Assembly: GCF_020035535.1 (NCBI RefSeq)
Contig: NZ_CP083350.1
Location: 692,501-756,500 of the forward strand
Direction: 5' to 3'
Length of the DNA stretch: 64,000 nucleotides
Origin: Ensifer adhaerens
GTDB lineage: Bacteria > Pseudomonadota > Alphaproteobacteria > Rhizobiales > Rhizobiaceae
Below the pieces are notes generated by a model. That model had not been told where the DNA came from, did not search any database, and saw only the letters and a list, made by a program, of their open reading frames with translations. Below, one piece after another: positions 8,794 through 16,883 of the stretch (the stretch's first letter is position 1; each line of letters opens with the position of its first letter). The position numbers were made by a program, and so were the translations under genes.

Positions 8794-10928
8794 CCGAAAA
8801 AACCATCAAGGACTGGGAAACGCTCGCCGAGCGTGAACTGAAGGCGGCGCCTGAAAGCCTCACCTGGCAGACGCCCGAGGGCATTGCGGTGAAGCCGCTC
8901 TATACGGCCGGCGACCTCGACGGCATCGATCATCTTTCTTCGCTGCCGGGCTTCGAGCCTTTCGTGCGCGGGCCGCGCGCGACCATGTATGCCGGGCGTC
9001 CCTGGACGATCCGCCAATATGCCGGCTTCTCCACGGCAGAGGCGTCCAACGCCTTCTACCGGAAGAACCTTGCGGCCGGACAGAAGGGCCTCTCGGTTGC
9101 TTTCGACCTTGCTACCCATCGCGGCTATGACAGCGACCATCCACGCGTCGAAGGCGATGTCGGCAAGGCGGGGGTTGCGATCGACTCGGTCGAGGATATG
9201 AAGATCCTGTTCGACGGCATTCCGCTCGAGGAGATGTCGGTGTCGATGACCATGAACGGCGCGGTGATCCCGATCCTAGCCTCGTTCATCGTCGCAGGCG
9301 AAGAACAGGGCGTTTCGCGCGACAAGCTCTCGGGGACCATCCAGAACGACATCCTCAAGGAGTTCATGGTCCGCAACACCTATATCTATCCGCCGGAACC
9401 CTCGATGCGCATCGTCGCGGATATCATCGAGTATACGGCGAAGGAGATGCCGAAGTTCAATTCGATCTCGATCTCCGGCTATCACATGCAGGAGGCCGGC
9501 GCGACGCTGGTGCAGGAACTCGCCTTCACGCTTGCCGACGGGCGCGAATATGTGCGCGCCGCCCTCGCCAAGGGGCTGAACGTCGATGAGTTCGCCGGCC
9601 GACTTTCCTTCTTCTTCGCGATCGGTATGAACTTCTTCATGGAAGCGGCGAAGCTTCGGGCAGCACGCCTGCTGTGGACGCGGATCATGCAGGAGTTCGA
9701 GCCGAAGAAGCCGTCGTCGCTGATGCTGCGCACCCATTGCCAGACGTCCGGTGTTTCGCTGCAGGAACAGGATCCCTACAACAACATCATCCGCACCGCC
9801 TTCGAGGCGATGTCGGCAGCCCTCGGCGGCACGCAATCGCTGCATACCAACTCCTTCGACGAGGCGATCGCGCTGCCGACGGAGTTTTCCGCGCGCATCG
9901 CCCGCAACACGCAACTGATCCTGCAACACGAGACCGGCGTCACCAAAGTCGTCGATCCGCTGGCCGGTTCCTATTACGTCGAGAGCCTGACCAATGAACT
10001 CGCCGAAAAGGCCTGGGCGCTGATCGAGGAGGTCGAGGCGATGGGAGGCATGACCCGTGCGGTCAACGCCGGCCTACCGAAGCGTCTGATCGAGGAGGCG
10101 GCAACGCGCCGTCAGGCCGCCGTCGACAAGGGCGAGGAGATCATCGTCGGCGTCAACAAGTACCGGCTCGACAACGAGGAGCCGATCGACATTCTGGAGA
10201 TCGACAACAGCGCCGTGCGCGCCGCGCAGATCCGCCGGATCGAGGAGACCAAGCGTCGCCGCGACGGCGTCAGGGTGAGAGAAACGCTGGACGCGCTCTC
10301 CGCGGTGGCAAAGAGCGGCGAAGGCAATCTGCTTGCGGCGGCCGTGGAAGCCGCTCGCGCACGCGCCACCGTCGGCGAAATCTCGGACGCGATGCGCGGC
10401 GCATTCGGCGATCACGCGGCAACACCCAAGGTCGTCAGCAAGATCTATGGCAAGGCCTATGAGGGCGAGCCGGAGCTTGACGTTCTTTCCGGACGCCTCG
10501 ACGAGGTCTCCGCAAAGCTCGGCCGCAAGCCGAAAATCATGGTCGCTAAGCTCGGCCAGGACGGCCACGACCGCGGCGCCAAGGTCATCGCCTCCGCCTT
10601 CGGAGATATCGGCTTCGACGTGCTCGCCGGCCCGCTGTTTCAGACACCGGACGAAGCCGCCGACATGGCGCTTAAGAGCAAGGTCAACGTCATTGGCGTC
10701 TCCTCGCTTGCTGCCGGCCACAAGACGCTGATGCCGCAGCTGGCGGAAGCCTTGAAGAAACGCGGCGGCGAGGATGTGATCGTCATCTGCGGCGGCGTAA
10801 TCCCCCGTCAGGACTATGACTACCTGATGGACAATGGCGTGTCGGCCGTCTTCGGCCCGGGCACCAATGTGCTCGATGCCGCACGCGCGGTGCTCGATCT
10901 GATCGAAGGCAAGCGCCGCAATATCTGA
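8790..10928 (+). CDS. bhbA: Methylmalonyl-CoA mutase (adenosylcobalamin-dependent)
   Basis: 712 residues, the single-subunit mutase that converts (R)-methylmalonyl-CoA to succinyl-CoA. The N-terminal TIM barrel carries [20 protein letters not shown] near residue 58-77 and LRTHCQTSG near 318. The C-terminal B12-binding domain carries D591-G-H-D-R-G, the DxHxxG base-off cobalamin motif. bhbA is the S. meliloti name for this locus; mcmA/scpA are used elsewhere. It ends the pcc operon and is followed by a terminator-like hairpin. No methylmalonyl-CoA epimerase gene is visible nearby, so that step must be encoded elsewhere. Confidence 0.95.
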   Translation: MTEKTIKDWETLAERELKAAPESLTWQTPEGIAVKPLYTAGDLDGIDHLSSLPGFEPFVRGPRATMYAGRPWTIRQYAGFSTAEASNAFYRKNLAAGQKGLSVAFDLATHRGYDSDHPRVEGDVGKAGVAIDSVEDMKILFDGIPLEEMSVSMTMNGAVIPILASFIVAGEEQGVSRDKLSGTIQNDILKEFMVRNTYIYPPEPSMRIVADIIEYTAKEMPKFNSISISGYHMQEAGATLVQELAFTLADGREYVRAALAKGLNVDEFAGRLSFFFAIGMNFFMEAAKLRAARLLWTRIMQEFEPKKPSSLMLRTHCQTSGVSLQEQDPYNNIIRTAFEAMSAALGGTQSLHTNSFDEAIALPTEFSARIARNTQLILQHETGVTKVVDPLAGSYYVESLTNELAEKAWALIEEVEAMGGMTRAVNAGLPKRLIEEAATRRQAAVDKGEEIIVGVNKYRLDNEEPIDILEIDNSAVRAAQIRRIEETKRRRDGVRVRETLDALSAVAKSGEGNLLAAAVEAARARATVGEISDAMRGAFGDHAATPKVVSKIYGKAYEGEPELDVLSGRLDEVSAKLGRKPKIMVAKLGQDGHDRGAKVIASAFGDIGFDVLAGPLFQTPDEAADMALKSKVNVIGVSSLAAGHKTLMPQLAEALKKRGGEDVIVICGGVIPRQDYDYLMDNGVSAVFGPGTNVLDAARAVLDLIEGKRRNI

Positions 10929-10936
10929 CGGGTCGG

Positions 10937-10961
10937 GGCGGAGGGCGTTTGCCCCTCCGCC
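10937..10961 (+). terminator. Terminator-like hairpin after the pcc/mutase operon
   Basis: GGCGGAGGG at 10937-10945 pairs with CCCTCCGCC at 10953-10961 over a seven-base loop, nine bases beyond the mutase stop. No strong T-run follows. Confidence 0.65.
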
Positions 10962-11008
10962 AACTCCGCACGGTTGTCGGCGCCGATCTACGCAACTATG
11001 TTGTGTTC

Positions 11009-11629
11009 ATGACGTCGATTGCCGAAGTCTTCGGACCCTTTGCTCTGATGGGGCGCCTGTTCGTTCGCTTCTGGCCGCAGCTTCTCTTGATCGGGACCTG
11101 CGGCTACATCACGCATGATCTCCTGATGCGTGCCGCAGTCTTCATCGGCCTGGAGCATCCGCTCGGCGGTATGGTGACACTGTCTTTCGTCGTGCTGGCA
11201 AAGCTCGTCGTCATTGTTCTGATGTTCATGGCGCTTCGACCGGGCCTGCCCGCACTCGAAGCGCTCCGGCAGCAGCCGGCGGCAGCGCGTGCCGCGAGCG
11301 CGGCACCGAAAGCCGACCGCCGGCTGATCGCCGTGACCGCCGCCGCCATCCTGCCGTTCTTTGCCTATTATGCCGCCTGGGGCTTCCTGGGCGATACGGT
11401 TCGCGAATATTCGCGCTTGGCGCTCAATGCCGTTGCCTTGGGCGAGGCGGCTGACTTTTTCGACATATCGAGATCGCGGGGCGTACTCGTGTCGATCGCG
11501 CTGTGCTGGCTGGTGCGCTGGGGCGCAAAACGCATGAGCAAGCGCAGTGAGGCTCCCTTCTGGCGCCTGCTGGTGGTCGCCGCAGACGCGAGTTGGATCT
11601 TCATCGGTCTTTATGGCCTGTCTGTCTGA
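11009..11629 (+). CDS. Uncharacterised membrane protein, 5' half of a TGA-split frame
   Basis: 206 residues from ATG 11009. A longer frame from 10949 would begin inside the preceding terminator stem, so the later start is chosen. Several hydrophobic segments are visible (PQLLLIGTCGYI, VVLAKLVVIVLMFMAL, AILPFFAYYAAWGFLG, WIFIGLYGLSV), suggesting an inner-membrane protein. The frame stops at TGA 11627-11629 and stays open beyond it through 45 bases into the next annotated segment, with no start codon until 11675. One longer gene interrupted by a nonsense mutation is plausible. No family recognised. Confidence 0.55.
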   Translation: MTSIAEVFGPFALMGRLFVRFWPQLLLIGTCGYITHDLLMRAAVFIGLEHPLGGMVTLSFVVLAKLVVIVLMFMALRPGLPALEALRQQPAAARAASAAPKADRRLIAVTAAAILPFFAYYAAWGFLGDTVREYSRLALNAVALGEAADFFDISRSRGVLVSIALCWLVRWGAKRMSKRSEAPFWRLLVVAADASWIFIGLYGLSV

Positions 11630-11674
11630 AAGGACCAGTTCATCAGCTGGCTCGGCGCCGGCAAGCTTCTCGGC

Positions 11675-12271
11675 ATGAACGAACTCACCTTCACCGGCAT
11701 TGCGCATGCTGCCGAGACCTTCGTACCGGTGGAACTGAGAAAGCCCGATTGGAATGCGCAGGCGGAGGGCCTGTTCTTTTACGCGCTTCTTCCGATCATC
11801 TGGCTGGTCATGGCGGCAATCATCAACGGCTACGAACTTTTGAACCCGGCACCGCGCACGAAGCCGTCACCGCCACGGCGACGCGGAGCCAGAACCTTTC
11901 GCAAATGGGTTGCCGATTTCCTCGACCACTTCATCAGCGATTACCGCTCCCGTTACAGCCCGATCTGGACTTGCTTGAAGCTGACGCTCGGTTCGGGGCT
12001 CGCGACCCTTTTTACCTTCATCATCGCCTACCGCGCCATTGCCTGGATGGGCGCCTGGATTTGGTACGCGGCGACGCGAACGTTCAGCATGGGCGACCTG
12101 CAGAGTTGGCAGTTCGTCTTCGATGTTCTCGGCCTTCTCATCGGCAGCCCCAGCGATCTCGATGGCGGCATCGTGCTCGACGCCCTGCGCATCACCTTGC
12201 TGGCGGCGATGCTCGAACACGCCGTGTCCCGCCAGGCCGAGAAGAGCGAAATCAGCTACGCGTCCACTTGA
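11675..12271 (+). CDS. Uncharacterised membrane protein, 3' half of a TGA-split frame
   Basis: 198 residues in the same reading frame as the preceding membrane protein, separated only by the TGA at 11627 and 15 sense codons. Hydrophobic segments include GLFFYALLPIIWLVMAAIING and SGLATLFTFIIAYRAIAWMG. No ribosome site is evident at the ATG (11675), which favours a broken single gene of about 420 codons over two independent genes. It ends tail to tail with the minus-strand gene at 12252, overlapping by 20 bases. Function unknown. Confidence 0.5.
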   Translation: MNELTFTGIAHAAETFVPVELRKPDWNAQAEGLFFYALLPIIWLVMAAIINGYELLNPAPRTKPSPPRRRGARTFRKWVADFLDHFISDYRSRYSPIWTCLKLTLGSGLATLFTFIIAYRAIAWMGAWIWYAATRTFSMGDLQSWQFVFDVLGLLIGSPSDLDGGIVLDALRITLLAAMLEHAVSRQAEKSEISYAST

Positions 12272-12791
12272 AGATCAGGGTCTCGTCGCTGGCGCCGGGA
12301 AACTCGATCCGCAGCGAAAGATCACGTGCCTCCGCGGGAACGATGAAGCTCTCGGCCATGCGAACTGCGGTGCCGTCCTTGGCATCGCTGAAAGCCGCGC
12401 CACCGCAACGCGGCCACTCGGCCACGTCCGGATACATCTTCCGGACGATCGGTTCTGTCAGGGAGACGGGTTCGAACCGGCGCCCTTTGTCGTCGATCAG
12501 CCGGACGAGGCAGGCTCCCTGCAACAGCACGGCTCGATCGGTCGGCGACGCCTCGAATTCGGCGAGAATGACGCGCGCGTCATTGGTGCGCGGCAGACGT
12601 CTCATGTCGAGGAGCTTCCACTGTCCACCGGCGAAGGCCTGCGTCACGCCAACCTCGACGACGATTTCCGCCTTGGCGGTACTCAGCCAATGGCTCTCTC
12701 GAAGGCTCTCCCATGCACGGACGACAAAGGCGAGCGGTAGCGCGACCATCAGCGCCAGCAGGCAGGTCCAGAAGGTGCGTTTCTCGCTCAT
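12252..12791 (-). CDS. Membrane-anchored beta-rich protein, third of a three-gene cassette
   Basis: 179 residues. An N-terminal hydrophobic anchor or signal (FWTCLLALMVALPLAFVVRAW) precedes a domain rich in alternating beta-type sequence (WKLLDMRRLPRTND, ACLVRLIDDKGRRFEPVSL, ARDLSLRIEFPG). The start at 12791 has an AGGAGG site overlapping the previous stop region; the gap to the upstream gene is 12 bases. The layout recalls single-pass proteins with an exported immunoglobulin-like (DUF4352-like) domain, a resemblance only. It shares this plan with the two upstream genes, so the three may be distant paralogues. Function unknown. Confidence 0.7.
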   Translation of the reverse strand: MSEKRTFWTCLLALMVALPLAFVVRAWESLRESHWLSTAKAEIVVEVGVTQAFAGGQWKLLDMRRLPRTNDARVILAEFEASPTDRAVLLQGACLVRLIDDKGRRFEPVSLTEPIVRKMYPDVAEWPRCGGAAFSDAKDGTAVRMAESFIVPAEARDLSLRIEFPGASDETLIFKWTRS

Positions 12792-12803
12792 GCCGGTCCC
12801 TCC

Positions 12804-13397
12804 TCAGCGCGCAGCAAGCGTCCAGGGCGTGCCGCTGCTGCTGCGCCCAATGGTGACGGACGGCTTTATATCCACTGGCTGCTTGTCACCGAGCATTATC
12901 CAAAGCTCCTCCGCCAGCGGCATCACACGGCTTCGAGAGACCAGCAGCGTGCCGCTGGCGACGGCGGCTTCGGGAAGCTCGAAGGCAAGAAGCACCGGCT
13001 TCGGCAGGCCCGGCTCCAGCCTTTCCGTCAGCAGATAGCCGGGCACGGTCGAGAACCGCTGGCTGAGTTCATAGCGCAGGCCATTGCCTGCCAGCCATTG
13101 TGCGGATGTCAGCGTCATGGTTTCCGTCTTGGCGACGGCAGCGCCTTCGATGATCAACCAGACGCCGGATGAGGAATAGTCCTTGACGCGTCCGAAGCTC
13201 TCGACCTTAACCTGGCGCGCCAGATGCACGTTGGCCGCACCGAAAGCGAAGTCCCGGGTTTCCACCCGTTCGCCGGCTGCACCGCGAATGGCGATCGGCG
13301 CAGTGATGTCGCCGTAGCCGGGCGTGTTGTTTCGCATCGCATAGAGCACGGCGATTGCAAGCCCACAAAGGAGCAGCGTGCGGAAAGCCGATATCAT
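12804..13397 (-). CDS. Membrane-anchored beta-rich protein, second of the cassette
   Basis: 197 residues with an N-terminal anchor (TLLLCGLAIAVLYAM) and an exported domain containing SSSGVWLIIEGAAV, RYELSQRFSTVPGYL and RLEPGLPKPVLLAFELP. Its ATG overlaps the upstream stop as ATGA, so translation is coupled. The pattern of a beta-sandwich with a central RFxTVPGYxxxxRLEPG-like stretch is reminiscent of DUF4352-type extracellular domains. I cannot assign a family with certainty. Likely expressed as one unit with its neighbours. Confidence 0.72.
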   Translation of the reverse strand: MISAFRTLLLCGLAIAVLYAMRNNTPGYGDITAPIAIRGAAGERVETRDFAFGAANVHLARQVKVESFGRVKDYSSSGVWLIIEGAAVAKTETMTLTSAQWLAGNGLRYELSQRFSTVPGYLLTERLEPGLPKPVLLAFELPEAAVASGTLLVSRSRVMPLAEELWIMLGDKQPVDIKPSVTIGRSSSGTPWTLAAR

Positions 13398-13993
13398 TGC
13401 TCCGTCGTCTCCGCAGCTTGGCTGACCGCCAATTCAACCACCGCAGCCTCGCCGTCGTCGAACCAATTTGGTGCGCCGTAGAGGTTGTCACGTGGCTTGT
13501 AGATCTGTTTGCCGATGGACAGCGAAAGCTTTTCCGGCTCCGGACGATCCGGCGGCCACTCCCAGACCGCGATCAGCTTCTCCGGCATGTTCGGGTTGAC
13601 CGCACTGGCGATCCATTTGTCCCTGGCGAGATAATAGATCGGCTTCGGCGATACGACTTCCTGCCCGTCCCTGATCGTAATCAGGTTCATGAAGGCATTG
13701 CTGGTGGCGACCGATCGGTTGTCGAGGTCGAGATCCACCATCAGGAATCGCTTCGGCTCGAATGGCTTGGTGCCGGTCGGCGGCACGGAGGCCATGGTGG
13801 CGTCGTTGATCGTCACCAGCCACCGGCCGGTATCGACCGCCTCACCCTTGGCAGCGCTTACGGCGGGCGCCGGGTTGGCCGCATCATAGACTGCCGTCGC
13901 AAAGGAGACCGCAGCCGCCGCCATGCCGCCGATTCCGGTGACCAGCATGATCAAAAGGCGCTGCCTGATTTTCGATCGTGGCACGACCGGCAT
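13394..13993 (-). CDS. Membrane-anchored beta-rich protein, first of the cassette
   Basis: 199 residues from ATG 13993, chosen because GGAGG lies four bases upstream; an open frame back to 14056 lacks this. The N-terminus (MPVVPRSKIRQRLLIMLVTG) is a basic segment followed by a hydrophobic anchor. The remainder is predicted exported, with DLDLDNRSVATSN and PNMPEKLIAVWEWPP resembling an immunoglobulin-like domain. It heads a leftward three-gene unit with ATGA coupling to the second gene. No catalytic motif is visible. Function unknown. Confidence 0.72.
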   Translation of the reverse strand: MPVVPRSKIRQRLLIMLVTGIGGMAAAAVSFATAVYDAANPAPAVSAAKGEAVDTGRWLVTINDATMASVPPTGTKPFEPKRFLMVDLDLDNRSVATSNAFMNLITIRDGQEVVSPKPIYYLARDKWIASAVNPNMPEKLIAVWEWPPDRPEPEKLSLSIGKQIYKPRDNLYGAPNWFDDGEAAVVELAVSQAAETTEQ

Positions 13994-14109
13994 TTGTCCT
14001 CCGTCCGCCCTCGGATGTTGCAACCGGAAGATAGGGAGGTTCGCGCGGAAAATCAAAACACGCGTATCGGCGCGAGCGTGTTTGTCGGACCGTCTCAGTT
14101 CAACAGCAT

Positions 14110-14562
14110 CTAGATCCGTTGCATCTCGATCGGCACCACCTGACGGCGCGGGTCGGTGTTAGGCGGCCCTTTTTCGAAAGTCGCGCGAATGGGCAAAGGC
14201 TCGCCGTTTGCTTGCGAGGCCACCATATGCATCTGCAACCGCTCGCCGCGGCGAACGAACTGGATACTAAAAGGCCTGCCGCCGTACACGCCGGAAACGG
14301 TCGGCATCCACCGCCCCTTGCCGACCGCAAGCTCCACGTCGGCGAACCCTTCAATCTTCACGACGGCCTGCCAGCCCGTGTTGCTCGTGACGGTCAGCAG
14401 GCCGCCGTGTCTGACGAAACCGATATAGCACTTGCTACAGTCGCCGGCCGTCGACGTCAGTTGTCGCCATTGCCCGGCAAAGGCATGGCCATCCGCCTGC
14501 GCGGCCACTGCAAGCGCGAGGAACGTTAGGCCGGCCATGCCGACCCTGCAGAGAAACTTCAC
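14110..14562 (-). CDS. Small secreted protein of unknown function
   Basis: 150 residues from a GTG at 14562, with a Sec signal peptide (KFLCRVGMAGLTFLALAVAAQA, cleavage likely before DGHA). The mature part contains a CSKC pair and beta-type sequence (WQAVVKIEGFADVELAVGKG, PFSIQFVRRGERLQMHMV). An internal ATG nine codons later would shorten the signal peptide. No family recognised. It precedes the three-gene anchored cassette on the same strand, separated by about 115 bases, so co-regulation is possible. Confidence 0.65.
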   Translation of the reverse strand: MKFLCRVGMAGLTFLALAVAAQADGHAFAGQWRQLTSTAGDCSKCYIGFVRHGGLLTVTSNTGWQAVVKIEGFADVELAVGKGRWMPTVSGVYGGRPFSIQFVRRGERLQMHMVASQANGEPLPIRATFEKGPPNTDPRRQVVPIEMQRI

Positions 14563-14708
14563 GCCTCAACTCCCTGATCGTCGCCAACCGTCTTTGAGAC
14601 CGTCATAGGGCACTGCTCGTACATGCACTGATTGCACGATACATCGACAGCAACCCAGATGGAATAGCCGAGATATGGATCGCTTCCCCGGCCGATTTCC
14701 CCCTGCAT
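14559..14708 (-). CDS. Possible short cysteine-containing protein (doubtful)
   Basis: A 49-codon frame from ATG 14708 whose stop overlaps the GTG of the secreted-protein gene as GTGA. It contains a CNQCMYEQC cluster. An open frame extends back to 14801. Only the overlap and the cysteine pattern support it; there is no clear ribosome site, and codon use is unremarkable. Confidence 0.22.
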   Translation of the reverse strand: MQGEIGRGSDPYLGYSIWVAVDVSCNQCMYEQCPMTVSKTVGDDQGVEA

Positions 14709-14815
14709 TGGCGCTTGCCTTCTTGGCACGACGGACGACAATCGAGTGGAGCGGAAAGGGGTGAAACCAGGTACCGTTTCATCCGCCGTCCTCCGCTTCA
14801 TGAGGGAGGCCTTTG

Positions 14816-15406
14816 ATGCGAAAGCTGCAATCGCAAGGGGTTCATCACATCACGCTCGTCGGCGCCGACCGACAGACGTCGATCGATTTCTGGGAGGGGC
14901 TTCTCGGCATGCCCTTCATCTTCGAGCAGCCGAATCTCGACCGGGCAAGCGAAAGCCACCTCTATTTTGACCCGGGCGATGGCCGGCTGATTACCATCTT
15001 CACCGACGAGAACCGCAAGCCCGACCCCGAGCGCACTGCGACGGATATCGGCTGTGTACACCACATCGCCTTCGCTGTTTCGCGCGCGACGTTTACCCAG
15101 GCGGTGGAGCGGCTCAACGAGCGAAACATCCGGCACAGTGGCGTCAAGGATCGCGGCTTCATGGATTCGATCTATTTCGAGGATCCGCTCGGGCTGCTGG
15201 TCGAACTTGCCTCCTATCGCTTCGAGCCGCCGCCGGGCCACAGCCACGCCGAGGTGCTGATGGAGGCACACAAGGTCAGGGTCGCACGCGGCGACTACAA
15301 CATCGCCGAGGTGCACCTGGCCGACGCCATCGAGACGCTGATCGAGCGTACCCGGCCGACGCTGTCGCCCGACCGGGAGCCGAAGGATCCTTATCGGTCG
15401 CGATAG
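14816..15406 (+). CDS. VOC-family (glyoxalase/ring-cleavage dioxygenase-like) protein
   Basis: 196 residues. A paired beta-alpha-beta-beta-beta VOC fold is recognisable: GVHHITLVGADRQTSIDFWEGLLGM at the N-terminus, CVHHIAFAVS near residue 82, and DSIYFEDPLGLLVELASY near 117-134. The metal ligands would be histidines of the HHI segments and the glutamate of LLVELAS. ATG 14816 has a GGGAGG site about eight bases upstream; a TTG one codon earlier is not needed. A GST-family gene follows by 93 bases on the same strand, suggesting a detoxification or aromatic-metabolism pair. Substrate unknown. Confidence 0.82.
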   Translation: MRKLQSQGVHHITLVGADRQTSIDFWEGLLGMPFIFEQPNLDRASESHLYFDPGDGRLITIFTDENRKPDPERTATDIGCVHHIAFAVSRATFTQAVERLNERNIRHSGVKDRGFMDSIYFEDPLGLLVELASYRFEPPPGHSHAEVLMEAHKVRVARGDYNIAEVHLADAIETLIERTRPTLSPDREPKDPYRSR

Positions 15407-15499
15407 GCCCTTGGTGGCCCACCGCCTGTCGTTCAACGCACGCGACCGGGCCGGCGAGCGAGCCGGAACCGCAGGATCGCGGGCAAAGGGAGGAGTGAC

Positions 15500-16189
15500 A
15501 TGTCTGCAATCAAGCTCAACGTGATCAAGCCCAGCGTCAACAACATGACGGCGCGCGTCTTCCTGAGGGCCGCCAAACTCGATTTCAACGAGCAGGATGT
15601 CTATGGCCAGACGCGCACGGCCGAGTATCTGGCGAAAGCGCCTTCGCATCTCACGCCGATGATGGAGACCGCGGACCTGCCCAAAGGCGCACTGTGGGAG
15701 AGCTGCGCGATCATGCAGTACCTTTGCAACAAGCATGGGCTCGACCAGTTCTATCCGAAGGACCCAGAGACCCGCGCCATGATCGACAGCGCCATGTTCT
15801 ATCTGATCGGCACCTTCTATCCCTACCTCGCCCGGGCCACCTATCCGGTTTTGAACTTCCCGCTCTATCCGGGTGAAGTTGGCTGCAGCGATGCGGACGC
15901 AGAGACGAAGGAGAGGGCGCGCCGCGCAGCAGTTGAAGCACTTGCCGAACCGCTTGACGTCTTTCGCACGTTCTATATCGGCGACAAGCCCTTCATCGGC
16001 GGGGCCAGGCCCTCCATCGCCGACATCCGGCTGGCGGCAACGCTCGAATTCCTGGCGGCGATCGACTACCCGTTGCCGGGTTGGGCGAAGACCTATGTCA
16101 CGAAAATGGAGGAGACACTTGGCGACGCCTACACCGGGCCGGCCACCGATGTGCGCGGCTACATCAGTTACGTGAAAGGGCTAAACTAG
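15500..16189 (+). CDS. Glutathione S-transferase family protein
   Basis: 229 residues. The N-terminal thioredoxin-like half (IKPSVNNMTARVFLRAAKLDF... LWESCAIMQYL near residue 66-76) has the glutathione-binding ES pair, and the C-terminal helical half has the conserved FIGGARPSIADIRLAATLEFL around 160-180 (N-capping/hydrophobic-staple region). The start has a GGGAGGAG site. It follows the VOC gene on the same strand and converges with the minus-strand membrane gene. Subclass and substrate cannot be told from sequence. Confidence 0.85.
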   Translation: MSAIKLNVIKPSVNNMTARVFLRAAKLDFNEQDVYGQTRTAEYLAKAPSHLTPMMETADLPKGALWESCAIMQYLCNKHGLDQFYPKDPETRAMIDSAMFYLIGTFYPYLARATYPVLNFPLYPGEVGCSDADAETKERARRAAVEALAEPLDVFRTFYIGDKPFIGGARPSIADIRLAATLEFLAAIDYPLPGWAKTYVTKMEETLGDAYTGPATDVRGYISYVKGLN

Positions 16190-16224
16190 ACGGGCCCGTG
16201 CGGGCTCCATCGGCGGCCATTTCG

Positions 16225-16851
16225 TCATTGAACCAAGAGCACGATGCCGGTTGCGCCGAGCGCCAACGTCCACAGGCGATCGAAGTTGATCCATGTCGAG
16301 CGGAGCACCGCAAGGCCAAGCCACTCGAAGACGGAGGTCGCCACCACCGCGACGACGGCCAGCATTGCTGCGCCATGAACCGCAACGGCGGCGAACGCGA
16401 CCGGAAGCGAGCCTGAGATTGCAAGATCGCCAGGACGATCCGCCACGCAAAGGCTGAGGGCCGCCGGCACCAGCATCAGGCCCGCCCCATGGCTCGTCGC
16501 CATCAGGAAAGACCAGAGGCCGAGACCGGCCATGCCGACCCGCATGCCGACCCTCACCCGATGACGGTGTCCGTAGAGCGCGCCGTAGGCAGCGACACTG
16601 AGAATGAGCAGAGCCGCGACCAGCCTGAAATGGAGCGGCTCCAGCACTGCGCCGAACATGACGACAACCGCCAGCGTCAGGCTGGCCGAGACGGTGTGCC
16701 CCACCGCGATCGGCGCAAGCGACAGCCAGACGATCCGGCGGCTCTGGCGGTGAAGACCGAGCGCCACGGCAAAGAGCCAGCCCATCGCCGGATTTATGCC
16801 GTGAAAGGCGCCGAGGGCGACAATCGAAAGCCACGGCCAGACGGTCGTCAT
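16225..16851 (-). CDS. Polytopic membrane protein downstream of methanethiol oxidase
   Basis: 208 residues from ATG 16851; an open frame reaches 16896 inside the end of the upstream gene but starts with TTG. Six or so hydrophobic segments are visible, several carrying histidines (GAFHGINPAMGWLFAVALG, APIAVGHTVSASLTLAVVVM, ATSHGAGLMLVPAALSL). Membrane histidines of this kind occur in metal or small-molecule permeases such as the HupE/NicO-type families, but I cannot place it. It is likely co-transcribed with the selenium-binding-protein gene, so a role with that enzyme (metal supply or substrate movement) is a reasonable guess. Confidence 0.72.
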   Translation of the reverse strand: MTTVWPWLSIVALGAFHGINPAMGWLFAVALGLHRQSRRIVWLSLAPIAVGHTVSASLTLAVVVMFGAVLEPLHFRLVAALLILSVAAYGALYGHRHRVRVGMRVGMAGLGLWSFLMATSHGAGLMLVPAALSLCVADRPGDLAISGSLPVAFAAVAVHGAAMLAVVAVVATSVFEWLGLAVLRSTWINFDRLWTLALGATGIVLLVQ

Positions 16852-16883
16852 TCGTCCAAGCAGAGCCGCACGGCCACCCCTCC

